61,373 bases of DNA, from positions 1 to 61,373 of the forward strand of contig MDYQ01000169.1 of NCBI GenBank assembly GCA_003024175.1, given 5' to 3'. Shown here piece by piece: positions 38,347 to 49,400 of the stretch (the first letter of the stretch is position 1; each line of letters opens with the position of its first letter). The notes under the pieces are model-generated. The model was given only the letters and a program-made list of their open reading frames with translations. It had not been told where the DNA came from and ran no database searches. This DNA is from Planoprotostelium fungivorum (lineage: Eukaryota > Evosea > Variosea > Cavosteliida > Cavosteliaceae). Position numbers and translations under genes: made by a program.

Positions 38347-38493
38347 CTAGTATCTGTTTGCTTGCGTTTGACGTACCACGAAAGGCTCAAAAAGTTGGTT
38401 ACATCATATAAACAGAGGGTATTATATTGCATTTATCTACAACTGATCACACACTGAATAGATAGAGCTCTTTAAAATAATCTATGGCCAAAA

Positions 38494-38847
38494 ATGAATG
38501 GAAAACGCCCCGATGGCCCAATCATACTTCTTACCAGAAATTCTGGTTCTTTCGTTGGGTCCATCTTTGGTAAGAAGTATGATTGGGGATCTGGGAAATT
38601 GAACCGAGAGATCCTTCAATTAGGAAAGAAACATCGTTCAAAGTCAGACACATCATACGACGTGGGAGATGGGCAGTCAGTTGGAACAATCCCCCCAATC
38701 GAATCGGAGGATATCGGTGTGAAATTGGTGGATGCCAGCGACTCACAGATCGCGTCTTTCGTTCCTTCATACAAATTGCGGTGAGTCTGAGTGTACCTCT
38801 CTCTTTATCATCTCTGATGATAAAGGATAGAGCAGTTGAGCTGCTGA
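38494..38847 (+). CDS. Hypothetical protein carrying a 20-bp hairpin in its coding sequence
   Basis: Starts MNGKRPDGPIILLTRNSGSF and continues, polar and basic, to VPSYKLR at about 38,780, where GTGAGT marks a donor. A 3' exon from about 38,826 would add IEQLSC and stop at 38,845-38,847. No domain recognised. The first 30 codons contain a perfect 20-bp inverted repeat (38517-38536 with 38568-38587), so the transcript would fold strongly near its start. Possibly a real small gene or a non-coding RNA precursor with an accidental ORF. Confidence 0.4.
38517..38587. repeat. Perfect 20-bp inverted repeat, 31-nt loop
   Basis: CCCAATCATACTTCTTACCA at 38517-38536 is the exact reverse complement of 38568-38587. 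The arms have no mismatch, which is far beyond chance in unique sequence of this size. Confidence 0.9.
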
Positions 38848-38965
38848 GTGAGTGATGAAGGAACTTCCAAGGTGCTTCAACTTTATCATGGAATCGTTGG
38901 GAAGGTGAACAAGATCGATGGGTTTAGATCGTCAGCTGATTTACATTAGGGGGAACATGATGTTA

Positions 38966-39450
38966 TTATCCCGTGGACGTTACGAAGATATGCTGCATCA
39001 GATTGAGCACACATACAATTCTAGTGTGAGTTAACATCGATCGATCACCATGACACTGTAGGGCTGAGATGTAATGGATCGATCGAGTTTCGTCTAATTC
39101 GAACAGGTGAGCAGTAGCCGCCCAGTGTTGATCAGAAATTCCAACGTCATCCTTCCAGTCAAGGAGCGCCTGAAGGGTGGGTGATCGATCCAATTCTGAT
39201 GGTTTGGTGAATCGATCCTCACTTCGTTCTCAGTTACGCTTTTCCACGTCTCTTTGAGGGCCTTCTTTACTGTGTCCATCACAGTGGTGTCACAGACTCC
39301 AACCCTCGCTCGATGACACCCAGCACATGAGGGTTCGCATCGTGCATGACTCGTCCGCTCATGTCAAAGACCCCACTCTTCTTCTTGTACTGAAAGGTGC
39401 AGGACGAATGGAGGCTAATTTGTGCATCTGACATAAAGCACAGTCTTGCG
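38966..39450 (-). CDS. Unrecognised spliced gene (approximate span)
   Basis: Minus-strand exons with coding character. One begins with an ATG near 39,433: MSDAQISLHSSCTFQYKKKS, continuing GVFDMSGRVMHDANPHVLGV. A last exon reads SPTLQALLDWKDDVGISDQH, then WAATAHLFELDETRSI, and ends at 38966. A join using a donor near 39,295 and an acceptor near 39,222 keeps frame, but other joins are possible. I do not recognise a family; the first exon resembles a small cytosolic domain start. Confidence 0.4.
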
Positions 39451-39672
39451 GGCAGGTGTGGTGAGCGCTATAAGCCTCTCGTGCTTATATACTCCTTTGC
39501 CTGCGTAAGTTGCCCGATCATCAGCGATAGAGATTAACAATGAAATGTGGAGTGAAATGACCGCCAAATTACAATCAAAGCTTGACATCCTACCGCACCC
39601 TTTAATGCCAATACAAACTCGTACGACCCCTCCCTACAAATCTGCGATAAAGGATTTATCCCTAAAAACATC

Positions 39673-40212
39673 GTGAAATATGCGAACAAACATGTACTGA
39701 AGAAGAAAGATAAGAAAGAAGTCAAACAAATCATATACAGCACAATGACAAGATTCACACGTAAGAAATGGATCCAACGCTGCAAATACAACCAAAATAA
39801 ACCAGATGATCCCAACGCTCCAATTGTCAACCCAATTAATCCCCACGAACTCCTCACCACAACACAAACTGTCTTCACCAGGACCCCTCTCCCGGAGGAT
39901 CGCCAGATCCTCCTTACCCACCAGACCCCCCATGGCGAAGGAAGAGGCAGAGAACACCCTAAATTCACCCAAACTTCATCAGTTTCCCACCGAATCTCCG
40001 CACACCACGAGAACAAACGAACCACACGGTCACAAGCCACACGGTCACACCAAATTTCACAAACACATGAACCCTGCGGACACACGATCATCCACTCCCT
40101 ATTTACACCACCGATCACACCCATACTACACGGAAGCAACCACAAGATGACACCATCACACCACCGTCTCCATCATGCACACCCCCCGAACAAACTTATC
40201 CTGCCATATTAA
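39673..40212 (+). other. Lone 180-codon ORF with strong C/A strand bias, possible retroelement relic
   Basis: The plus strand is A/C-rich over about 600 bp, unlike its neighbours. The ORF begins with a basic stretch (KKKDKKEVKQIIYSTMTRF then TRKKWIQRCKY) and becomes Pro/Thr/His-rich. It starts without an in-frame ATG at the family-like position (the open frame extends upstream to about 39,595). The basic stretch could be the end of a replication or retroelement protein. The opposite strand is also open (39534-40145), which is a by-product of composition. Confidence 0.3.
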
Positions 40213-40769
40213 CTCGCCACATCACCTCTCCCCTCTCTCGAAGAATCCGCCACCATTGGATTCTAGATGCATCCCTCCGGGCCAGACGTCATTTGATGAT
40301 GTCGCTATTTGCATCAAAATAAAAACTTAAACTTATTTTAAAGTGGAGGGAATTGATCACGTGCCAGATCATTTCTCGTGCATCTTCGCCCAGCACAGAT
40401 CAACACACGAGTTTTTGACGTGTCCCATGAGCGAGTGCAGCGCGCGTATCTCGAAAAGTCGCAGCACGCTGCAGGCTGCACGTACACCAACCAGAAACCC
40501 TGAATCATATGTTATACCAGTATTGAACCCCATCCTGGCCTTGTAGTACATAGTTGAAACTGGCAAGAAAAGCTGGGATAATAGAGATGAGAAGGATGAA
40601 GCAGCCTACAGCATATCCAAGTGTACAGATTGACCTAGATCCTCAAATACGGTCAGCTCTGTAACCCATCAGCAAGATGAGGATAAAACAGCCGCCTTGT
40701 AATTACAGCCAAAACGACACCCAGGGCTGCCGCTGAATGAAACCGTCGCACAATAGTTGGTTACATTTA
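40213..40769 (-). other. Possible small membrane-protein exons
   Basis: On (-), 40,505-40,625 encodes a hydrophobic segment (GYAVGCFILLISIIPAFLAS) followed by FNYVLQGQDGVQYWYNI and a stop, resembling the C-terminus of TMEM230/TMEM134-type proteins. An upstream piece (CFILILLMGY) could be the first membrane helix. I could not find a start or join them cleanly. Confidence 0.3.
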
Positions 40770-42192
40770 TCAAGTGTAGTGCGACAATTGCTTCTCATAA
40801 TAATCTCTGAAAACTGCCATCTGGTCACAGATGTCGAGATCTGGCAGAAGGTCCATGTTCCGGTCCATATGTTCCTGAGAGAGAGAGAGATTCTTGAGCT
40901 GTGGATGAGGATTAGACCAGATTCATCTAGACATGAAACTCACCTTAGAAATTCTGGGAGGAAAAGTGAAAGGTATGTCATCACCACTTTCTTGTCTCTC
41001 CTGGACTTCAACAAAATTATGTATCACTGACAACGCAAGATTGACGCCGCCAATAGTACCCTCTAATTTGTGATAATTCAGTATGTTTTGCGACCCCATC
41101 CAGTAGAAGACCCAGTTTTCAGTGTCAGTGAGCACTCCAACAACTGGGTACATGGAAAGGCGACATGCAGCCAGCGTCTCAATCTACAGTTGTTCAATTC
41201 CATCCATGGATATCAGTCCTCACCTGGCACTGAGACGAACAATCAACATCTACCTCTCCAGTTTCTTTCTATAATTGTCAGATGAGAGAATCAACGAACA
41301 ATTATATTTACCATTATATTCTTCTTCAGTTGGACAATCATGATGGCAGTGTCCACCTCATCTCCTTCTGAGAGTTGCAGATCTGTCTTCCCCTTGAACA
41401 CATAATCTACAGTGATATCAGCAATAATTGAATTTTGACAATACCAACCTCCAATGGGTAGTCTCATTGACACTCCCTGTGACATGTCACGCCATTTGAA
41501 ACCTCCAACTGGTTTAATATTACGCTGGAACCATTTCAGCACTTCAGGCGTCTGTGCAGTCTCTGATGATGCACGACCCGTGATCCAGGTGAAAGGATCA
41601 ACTTTTGATTTGATGCGATCCCGATCAGTCTTGAATACTTCAGGCTTTCGGTAGATATGGCCTTCCAAGGCATCAGTGATTTTGCCAGCCGTAATTTTGG
41701 AAAAAGGAATACTCTTTCTCTCCTGACGGTCTTCAATCATCATTTCAAGAATCTTGTCTAGCTTTGCTTCTGCGAAGATTAGTACATTTGAGCTATCAGA
41801 CAATCACTAATGAAGAATAGACGACCCCTCTCAACCGCCGCTATGCGAGCTAGAGCCTGAGAGGCCCGTAGAGCCCCGTAGAGGCCCTGTGGACACCATG
41901 AGGAGAATATATAGAATAAAAAGAGAATAAAGAAGGGTCGACACTCACCGGCGGGGGCGGTCTGAGCGGGAGGAGGGACTATGGCATCTCTGAGCTCCTC
42001 CCAGAGAGCGTCGGTGTTAGCGACTTGGGCGTCTGCGCACCAGGAATCAATAGTGGCATCGCTGACGGTGGTGTCGGTGAGGATTCCATCTGCTGCTTTT
42101 CCACGGAATGTCGAGTTGTATCCATTACCGCTGTGTCCTCGGATTATATTGTTGAGGAGGGCTCGGTTGGGGTGTGTAGCAGTGTAAGGCAT
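40770..42192 (-). CDS. Possible Crinkler-like protein with PD-(D/E)XK-like core
   Basis: Exons join from 42,192 (MPYTATHPNRALLNN) through DALWEELRDAIVPPPAQTAP, then LDKILEMMIEDRQERK, TPEVLKWFQRNIKPVGGFKW, DYVFKGKTDLQLSEGDEVDT followed by AIMIVQLKKN, and LSMYPVVGVLTDTENWVFYW, to SQEHMDRNMDLLPD and the end at 40770. The segment GKTDLQL-x(12)-VQLKK resembles the D...(E/Q)xK core of PD-(D/E)XK nucleases, a fold found at the C-terminus of Crinkler (CRN) proteins. The first exons could extend to 42,585 (VFGPHLYLYRLRLERPQ, a small ubiquitin-like start as in CRNs) but the join to MPYT is not settled. The family call is inference; the gene itself is well supported by spliced frames. TGATAAATG at the stop. 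Confidence 0.5.
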
Positions 42193-42575
42193 CTGAATGA
42201 TTTCAGTCAAAATTCAGAAGATGATGTGATGCCGACGCCTCGAGAGGTCGAGAGACCAAACGTCTGAGCGGATGAATTTACCTTTCGTATATTTGAGGTA
42301 GCTGTGATCGGCGACGGACGAAATCTGATTCAGTTAAACGAGACCGAAGACACCAACGTCGGCGAGGTGTTGTTACCTGTGGACGCTCGAGACGAAGTCT
42401 ATAAAGATAAAGATGCGGACCGAAGACCTGAAAAGAAATAAGTCAGATTGAAGACAGACCATACGATAAAAGAGAGACGACGGTGATATGATAAGACGTC
42501 TACGAACGTCTACCTGTGCGTGGTCTCTGGAAAGTGAAAGCGTTCGAGCGGTTATCCTATGAGATATTTTTTTTT

Positions 42576-42591
42576 GCGATATCAATATCGC
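42576..42591. promoter_or_regulatory. 16-bp palindrome GCGATATCAATATCGC upstream of the CRN-like gene
   Basis: Perfect 7-bp arms around CA. The core ATATCGCGAT is found again at 52,472-52,481 in the MYO5/makorin promoter, so it may be a transcription factor site. Confidence 0.45.
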
Positions 42592-42858
42592 GATGTTTCC
42601 ATCCTTCCATCAATGGTCTGTGTGCCATTTGGTAAGACGTGACAATTTGGTCCTTGATCCATAGCGAGGTGTTTGCTTAGGTGTTTGGTGAGAAATGACC
42701 CTACCCACTAATTGGTAGAAATCCCTCTTTCACAAGCAGCTCCATGAGATCATCATGAGGGCATCTTTCCCGCGCTCCTCTTGTTCCCATAGTGCTCCAT
42801 TGTTTCCGCTTAGCGGTCATCTCCTGCCATTTTCCATCAGCTCCTCATGAAACCAGTG

Positions 42859-42868
42859 ATCACGTGAT
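42859..42868. promoter_or_regulatory. ATCACGTGAT palindrome (E-box)
   Basis: CACGTG E-box with TCA/TGA flanks, identical to the one at 52480-52489. bHLH-leucine-zipper factors of the MiT/TFE or USF type bind such sites. Confidence 0.4.
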
Positions 42869-43162
42869 AACAAAAGCAAGAGAGGTCCGGTTCCTTTCAC
42901 AACTAACACACGGAGCAACCTTACTTCCTGTTGACGCGTGAGAACAACAGAAGATATCAGTGAAGGATTCATTTCACCTTCATGCTGCCATGGGCGTCAG
43001 GGCTGCCTGGGCTGTTCTGCGGAAATTTTCGCTTCGGAATACCCACCAATCCTGGCTCAAACTCTATTTCCCCAAGATATATTGAGGTGACACCAAATGG
43101 GTCCACTGTGGCCAAGAAGTAGAGCATACACTCTAGGTGCAGCGACACCCTCTGGTGCTGTC

Positions 43163-43345
43163 AAGACTGTACAAAGCGTGCTTAGGACGCACAATTTGCA
43201 TGATATTTGATTTATGTAGGTTTTTGTGTGGTGCGTTGATGGCACACGCTCTGACTCGCCTCGTCACTTTGTAACGAGGCTACGCACGGTTAGTGTGTGA
43301 GAGTTTTCACCAAGACTGTACAAAGCGTGCTTGTGACGCACAAAA
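43163..43345. repeat. Direct repeat pair flanking a small hairpin
   Basis: Two near-identical 30-bp copies about 145 bp apart (AAGACTGTACAAAGCGTGCT plus GACGCACAA). The CGCACA/ACGC theme recurs in between. It could be a mini-array or a footprint of a small element. Confidence 0.6.
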
Positions 43346-43507
43346 GCTTACAAATGTTTTGCAGAGAATTTACAAACTGTTCACAGGAAGCAAGCATTTA
43401 GTGTGTGATCAGTTGTAGAAAATGCACTATAATACCCTCTTTTTATATGATGGGTTACCACTACAACCAACCTAACTCCCACATTTCAAACCAAAACGGC
43501 CCTCCTG

Positions 43508-44136
43508 ATGTCTGAGGAGCAACCGAAACGGAAGCGTCAGAGCGATGGAGGGGATGATCTACCTCCTGGATGGGTGAAGAGGCACTCAAAGTCGAAGAAT
43601 CGGAGCTATTATTTCAACACCGAGAATAACACGTCCTCTTGGGATCGACCACGGAAGGATACCTCCGGTGAAGAGAAGAAATCAGAGCAAGTGAAAGCAT
43701 CACACATATTAATTAAGCATCGTGAGAGTCGCAGACCTTCGTCGTGGAAGGAAGAGAACATCACAAGAACATCTGAAGAGGCCTTGGAGAAATTGAAAGG
43801 TGATAGTGGTTCACCTACACAACTGAACGCCCCCAGTGATACAGAGGCAGATTGAAGAGGAGGGAATCGAGAGTTTCGATAAGATTGCTCAAGAGGAGAG
43901 CGACTGTTCTTCAGCAAAACGAGGCGGTGATTTGGGTTATTTTGGCAGAGGGAAAATGCAGAAACCTTTCGAAGATGCTGCGTGAGTCATCTTCGTCCAT
44001 CCTGCATTACCACTACAGGTCCATACGAATAGAACGGAGAATAACGAAGAGCAGGTTCGCCCTGACCGTAAATGAAATGAGCAAGGAGATCGTCTCAACC
44101 GAATCAGGCCACCACATCATCTTGCGAACGGCATAA
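43508..44136 (+). CDS. PIN1: PIN1/ESS1 WW-domain prolyl isomerase
   Basis: Isomerises pSer/Thr-Pro bonds, acting on RNA polymerase II CTD and mitotic phosphoproteins. Exons 43508-43799, 43858-43981 and 44055-44136. The WW domain ([20 protein letters not shown], then SSWDRP) is near the N-terminus. In the isomerase domain the phosphate-binding basic loop [10 protein letters not shown], catalytic Cys in [21 protein letters not shown] and the His pair [10 protein letters not shown] are all present. A short basic N-terminal extension (PKRKRQ) could be a nuclear signal. The WW sequence (KNRSYYFN) is close to fungal ESS1 as well as animal PIN1. The stop reads GCATAAAGG. Confidence 0.95.
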
Positions 44137-44350
44137 AGGATTTGTACTTGTCACATTCATGTCTTCTCTTTGCGAGTGTGCGGCGCGTTGTAGATAAATG
44201 TACATCGAGGTTTCCTCTTTATGTGATGATAGGCATGTGCCTCCCCTCTTGTTGTGTCGACTGACATAACATGTGTCTTCTGTTCTCTGGCTGAATGAAG
44301 AAGGTACTGTACATTATTTATTGCGCCAGACAGGACCAAATATGATACAG

Positions 44351-46065
44351 TTACCGAGGGAGTTGTGCCTCGATTACGCTTTGCAATTCATCTACACGGC
44401 TCAACAGAGAGTCGTATCCCACTCCTTGGTTGACCTGGTCGATTGAGTGTCACCTCTTCATCTCTCACTCACCTGACTTCTCAAGCTGCTCAGTGACTCA
44501 CTGAGACGATCCTCCAAGAGGTTGAACTTGTCCTCTATGATCTTCTGCAACTTGAAGGAGAGTGCCATGTGATTGGGCTCATCACCGTTGTTTGCGATGA
44601 GGGTGTTGTCCATGTCAGAGGAGGAGTCTGTGCGTGTTACTCGGTGTGAGAGTGAATGACTCACTCTGATAGTGATCTCGATGGGCGGACTCACAGAGGG
44701 CCGTCTCCCTGATGGCCTCCCTCTTGGCTGCATCGACTCTTCTTCGTACGTCGAGGATGCTGTCCTGGATCATCTGGTCCACCTCCTGTCCTCCCTTCCT
44801 CGATTCCTCAATGTCCTTCCGTACCACCTCCACACCCTCCATCATAGTCTCCACCTTCCTCTCTTCTTCCTTCTCTTCCTTCCTCTCGGGCATCTGGTGT
44901 TCCTCCAGGAGCTGACTCTCCACAGCGGTGATGAGCCCACCCAGATCACTGGAGGGGTGGAGGTCCATGGGTGCCTCCTCTTCGTACTTCCTCTTCTGTC
45001 CTGTCTCTTCAGAGGAGTGGTTCTCTCCCTTCGGGTGCTTCCTCGAGCAGTTAGAGCAGTGAGCTCCAAACTGTTGGATGTTCTTAAAGTGTCCCGCAGG
45101 CCACGAGGTGTTGCAGTAACCGCAGTAATACTCTTTGCTATCTACATTCATCTCCTCCTCTGATTCCTCCGTGAAGTCTTCGTCCTTTCCGTCGACTCGG
45201 CTCTGTCTGTTGGCTGTCTCGTGTCACTTCTCATCTTCTCTTCCCTCTCACCCGCACCTCTTCGACTCGCTTTTCCCGTGGACTTTTGCTCTGCCGTGTT
45301 CTTTCCGGGTGACACCCTCCTCAGATTCGTGTGCGTGCCGATGGATGCGCTGTTCGATGTGCTGGTGGTGTCTTTCTTGCTGTTTCGCTTGCGGATGTTG
45401 AGGCTCCACTTGACTCCACAGGCGTTGCACAGCGTTCCTTTTCCTGATGGACCTCTTCTCCACATGGGTGTATCGCTGGCACTGCAAAACTCACAGAGTC
45501 TCACTTTTCTCGTTCCTGGCACTTCTGTTAGTCCCATCTGAAGACTTGATCAAGATACCTGTAGAGAGAGCAGCTGGAGCCTCCGCGGGGCTAGCCATGA
45601 CGTTAAGAGGATACAAGTCCATCGGTGCGTTCGGTGTGGACCTGTCTCTCAATCAATAATCCATCGATGGATTGTGAGATCTAATCTGATCGATGAGACA
45701 TACCTGCTTCTCTTTCTTCGCGTAGTGCCCACATCGCGCATGAGTTGGTAATCCTCATCTTCCAAAGAATCATCTGAACTGCTAGTATCTCTTCTGATTT
45801 GTTCACTAACTGATTGTAACTGTGTCTGTCGACTCTCAGCCTTCATTTTTTCTTTCTCGTGACTCACCTCTTCTGGATTCGAAGGTGTTCCTTCAAAATC
45901 GCGCTGCATGTCTTCTGAAGTGCCTTGTTGCTGCTCCATGTAGACTTCTTTGTCTTTGGGCCAGGAATATTTGGAGAGCTTGCTGTGTTTATAGAAGTTA
46001 TACACAGATGTTCCTATGACTTGATGTGCCACTGAGTTCGATTGATCTATCTCCATTTCTGACAT
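44351..46065 (-). CDS. GATA-type zinc finger protein with second Cys-rich finger
   Basis: Putative DNA-binding regulator. N-terminus (from about 46,065) [20 protein letters not shown] followed by an acidic Ser-rich stretch. Exons then lead to the GATA finger [15 protein letters not shown]...[11 protein letters not shown] (C-x2-C-x18-C-x2-C) near 45,500-45,400, a basic region, a second Cys-rich finger [13 protein letters not shown]...[10 protein letters not shown], a strongly charged coiled coil ([20 protein letters not shown]) and a last coil ([18 protein letters not shown]) ending ...VIEAQLPR at 44351. The join between the first exon and the GATA exon (through about 45,620) is in frame but uses two inferred introns; two genes are possible. 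AATAAA (minus) follows at about 44,320. Confidence 0.7.
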
Positions 46066-46097
46066 TGTCACTGCTTCTTGCACTCAGATGGAAATGC

Positions 46098-46302
46098 GAT
46101 GATGGATGGTGACGTTTCGATGATTGCGATGATGGCGGTGACTGGTAAAGCAGAAGCTGATGTGGTCTGTCTCGCAGGAGAGTGTATTATCGACCGAGAA
46201 GATGATATTGCCCTAATAGAGCAGACACGTGGTGTTCTCGCAAGAAATCTCAAATGGAGGCCTTCAGTTGTCTCTCTTTACGATACACCTTGTAAAAAAT
46301 AA
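46098..46302 (+). other. Small ORF antisense to the GATA-gene promoter
   Basis: Opens near MMDGDVSMIAMMAVTGKAEA and ends LYDTPCKK. No family recognised. It overlaps the upstream region of the GATA-type gene and could be an exon, a short protein or chance. Confidence 0.25.
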
Positions 46303-46453
46303 CGTGAAATCCGCCTTAGCATAACGCAACAGAATCTGAGATGTCGACATGCAGCACATAATTTCTGAGAAAGTTTCTCTGCCCATCGATGGAAACGCAT
46401 GTGGACATCTTATCTCATAAGAGCACTGTTATACGAGGAAACAAGTAGATGTT

Positions 46454-49400
46454 TTAGTTTTGAGGCATGACGGATCCTCTCACAAAGGCTCCTCTCTCTC
46501 CTCCACGAGGTGCAGAGGCACTGACAAACTTTGACTCGGATGTGCTCGTCTTTTGTGTCGTTTGTGGAGAGTTGAGCATGTGGGAGTGGTGTGCCAGCAT
46601 GGTCTCTACCATCGAAATCAAACTGGGAAGGGTGAGATTCGATCCGATTGTGTTTCGCACCTTCTCTGGAAAGGAACCTGATTCATGTCCGTAACGGAGA
46701 GATAGTGAAGGAGTGACGAGGGCATGACCGAAAACTTGGAGGTCTTGATCTCGATGCAGATGGGGTCCTCGATGCGGTATTCCTTCGATTCGATCAAATG
46801 TCTCAGCACACTCAGTGGCACTGGTTGCTCGTACGGCTCATCTGGCTGATACAATGACAAGACTTGCTTCAACTGAACCATGTTCAAGTAGGGACACACC
46901 TATCCAAATTAATATCCCAGGAACTGAGATGATCTCTAACTCACTTCGTCTCTGACGTCCTTTCCGACGATGAGTGGCTTGTTCATGGACAACACGGATC
47001 CCAGCTGGAAGAGAGGGTCCAACTCTTTGTCACAAGTGCCAACCCAGTCTTTACACTCTGCCTTCTTCGCCCACTGCCTCAAGGTACCCAGCTGGTTCTC
47101 TCAGCCTCGAAGCACCTCCTGCTCACCTTCATCTTGATGGCCAGCCCTTTGTTCATGGTGCACAGATCTCTCCTGAGGATTACCTCGTTGAAGGCCGAAG
47201 CGTTCATGGAGTGGAAGACTTGATGGAAGATCTGCTGTGAGAGCGAGGCGGAGACTTGGTTCTGAGCCAGGGAGTTGACCAGTCGAGTCAGCTCTGTTAC
47301 TGGGCAGAGTGAGCTCGAGGAGGAATGTTCCATCACCTATTCTCCTGACACTGTTGCTTCCGCTGTTTCCTTCATCGAGTAAGCCGTGGACCATGGGCTT
47401 GAGAGAATTGTGGACGTGATCCAACAAGAGGCCGTACACCTTGATGAAGGCGTACTCCAATGAGCTCCTCTCTGCGTGAGCTCCCTCGATGAATCGGATC
47501 TCCGAATGGTCGTTGCGAATGGAGCGCTGGAGATAGAGCAGGAGAGACAAGCTGGATACCCAGTAACTCAACAGCAGAATGTCATCCCTTCCTTGCTGAC
47601 TCTGTTGTTGTGAGTCACTTGACTGTCTCATGTGGTGCACACCTGAACTGTTCGTAGGACAGACTCTGCGATGTATGCACAGTGCTGAGCCTTGAGGGGA
47701 ATGGATTTACCAGAGGGGACATCGAGCATATAGCATCGATAAATCACGAAGGCATGCAACGGCACTCCACTGCAGAAAACCGTGAAGGGCTCGTTTCGAA
47801 TGCTCTGGGTTACTTTGTTCGTGATCACCTCGATCAGTACCCTCGCCGCCTTCTCTGCATCTTGGTCCACCTGCCCTTCTCAGTCTCAACGTCTCCTTGC
47901 ACGCTTATCTCACCTCCTTCAGTACTGCATTCTTCAAGGACTGCTCCGGGTCCACAGGGTTGACATCCTCCATCTTGATAGGGGTCAAGGAGAGCTGTTG
48001 AGTTCAATCTTCTTCTCTCCTCTCGTCTTCACCTTTCTCGCCCTGGGCCTTCCCGTGGGAGCTGGTGGTATCTTGGCATTCAGTTTCACGATTTCTTCTT
48101 CGGCTGCGGCCAGCTTGGCTTGCATGTGCTCGATCTCCTGCTCGTGACTCCTCAGAGAGGCCTTGAGTCGGGTGTTGTCCGCATGCAATTTCTCCGACTC
48201 TGCCTTGTAGCTCTCTCCTTTCTTCTTTGTCTCTTCCAACAGTGCTGCCAGACCTCTGTTTTCCAAATTCTCCGCCTCTAACGAGGCGATGTCCAATTGC
48301 ATTCTCTCTCCCTCCTCTCTCAAGGCACTCAGTTCGCTCTCTCTCTCTCCCAGTCTCCCCTTCGTGCCTTCCAATTCTTCCTTGAGTCTCTTGATCTCTG
48401 CCTCCCTCTCTGCGGTCAGTGCTTTCTGTGCAGCCAGCTGTGCTCTCAAGGATGCAATCTCCGCCGCATCTCTCTCCGTGTCTCTCTCGTACTTTCTTCT
48501 CAGCTCTTCCAACTCGCTCATCAGATCGTTGTTCTCTCTCATCAAATCGTTCCTCTCGATCTCGATCTCCTTCTTCTCCTCTTGAACCTGTCGATCTCAG
48601 CCTCTCTCCTCTCCCCTCTCGTCACCTTTCTCAGTTCTTCTAGTTCCTTGTCCTTCTTCACGGCTGATCTCTCCAATTTGTCTCTGGTCAAACTCTCTGC
48701 TGCCAGTCTCCACTCCAACTCTTCGCACTTCTTCTCCAGCTGACTCTTTTCTTCCAAGATTCGGTTGATGCTTCTCGCTTCGATTCGCAGCTCGGACAGC
48801 TGTCTCCATGCCACCTTACACCTCCATCTGTTCTGAATGCGTACGATCCTCTTGTGGTACTTTTCGAACCATTTCCTAATCTCCGCTCCTCGGATGGCCG
48901 TCTGCAAGGCGATGATCGCTCCCTCTCTCTGCGCTGCAACCAGTTCGCTTCTTCCCAATATCATTCGCGATGCTGCAGTGTGTCACTCCTTCACATGTTC
49001 AAAATATGTAGTCACCCGTCTGCAGAGTCAATACGGCTCTTCTTATGGCTCTCGTCTTCTTTGTGGCCATACACTTTCTCATGAATCGTTGGATTCTGAT
49101 GGCTGCGAAGATCTTCCTCATGAACTGCGCCTTTCCTCTCGCCAAGGCGACTCGGAAAGCTGTACCAGTCAGTCTTCTCTCTTTCTGCGGACTGACCTGT
49201 CTGCATGCATAAGGCAGCTCTCTTGGACTGTTGATACAATTGATAGAACTTCTTCATTCGCCACACTTTCTGTAGATTGGCTGCTGATTTGTTCATCAGA
49301 TCGGTTCTCATCTTCTCAAATCGTGCAAGTTGTCCCGCTCTGAGGAATAACTTGGTGGTTCCCAGTTGGTAGTCATTCTTGGGTAAATTGCACGAGATGA

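Larger units (their letters stand above)
42600..43507. other. Non-coding stretch with duplicated 30-bp motif and palindromes
   Basis: No convincing exon. It holds a TCACGTGA palindrome (in 42859-42868) and two copies of a motif AAGACTGTACAAAGCGTGCT (about 43,163 and 43,312) each followed by a variable dinucleotide and GACGCACAA. Between the copies is GCCTCGT-(9)-ACGAGGC, a short hairpin. Confidence 0.5.

Noticed and set aside
39534-40145. 203-codon open frame on the minus strand
   Set aside because: Cys/Trp-rich composition mirrors the A/C bias of the plus strand; no domain, and it is the shadow of the plus ORF.
44672-45163. 163-codon plus-strand open frame rich in Leu/Ser
   Set aside because: Antisense to the charged coiled coil and Cys-rich finger of the GATA-type gene.
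48289-48743. Leu/Ser-rich open frames on the plus strand
   Set aside because: Antisense of the myosin V coiled coil; Glu/Lys codons read backward give Leu/Ser runs.
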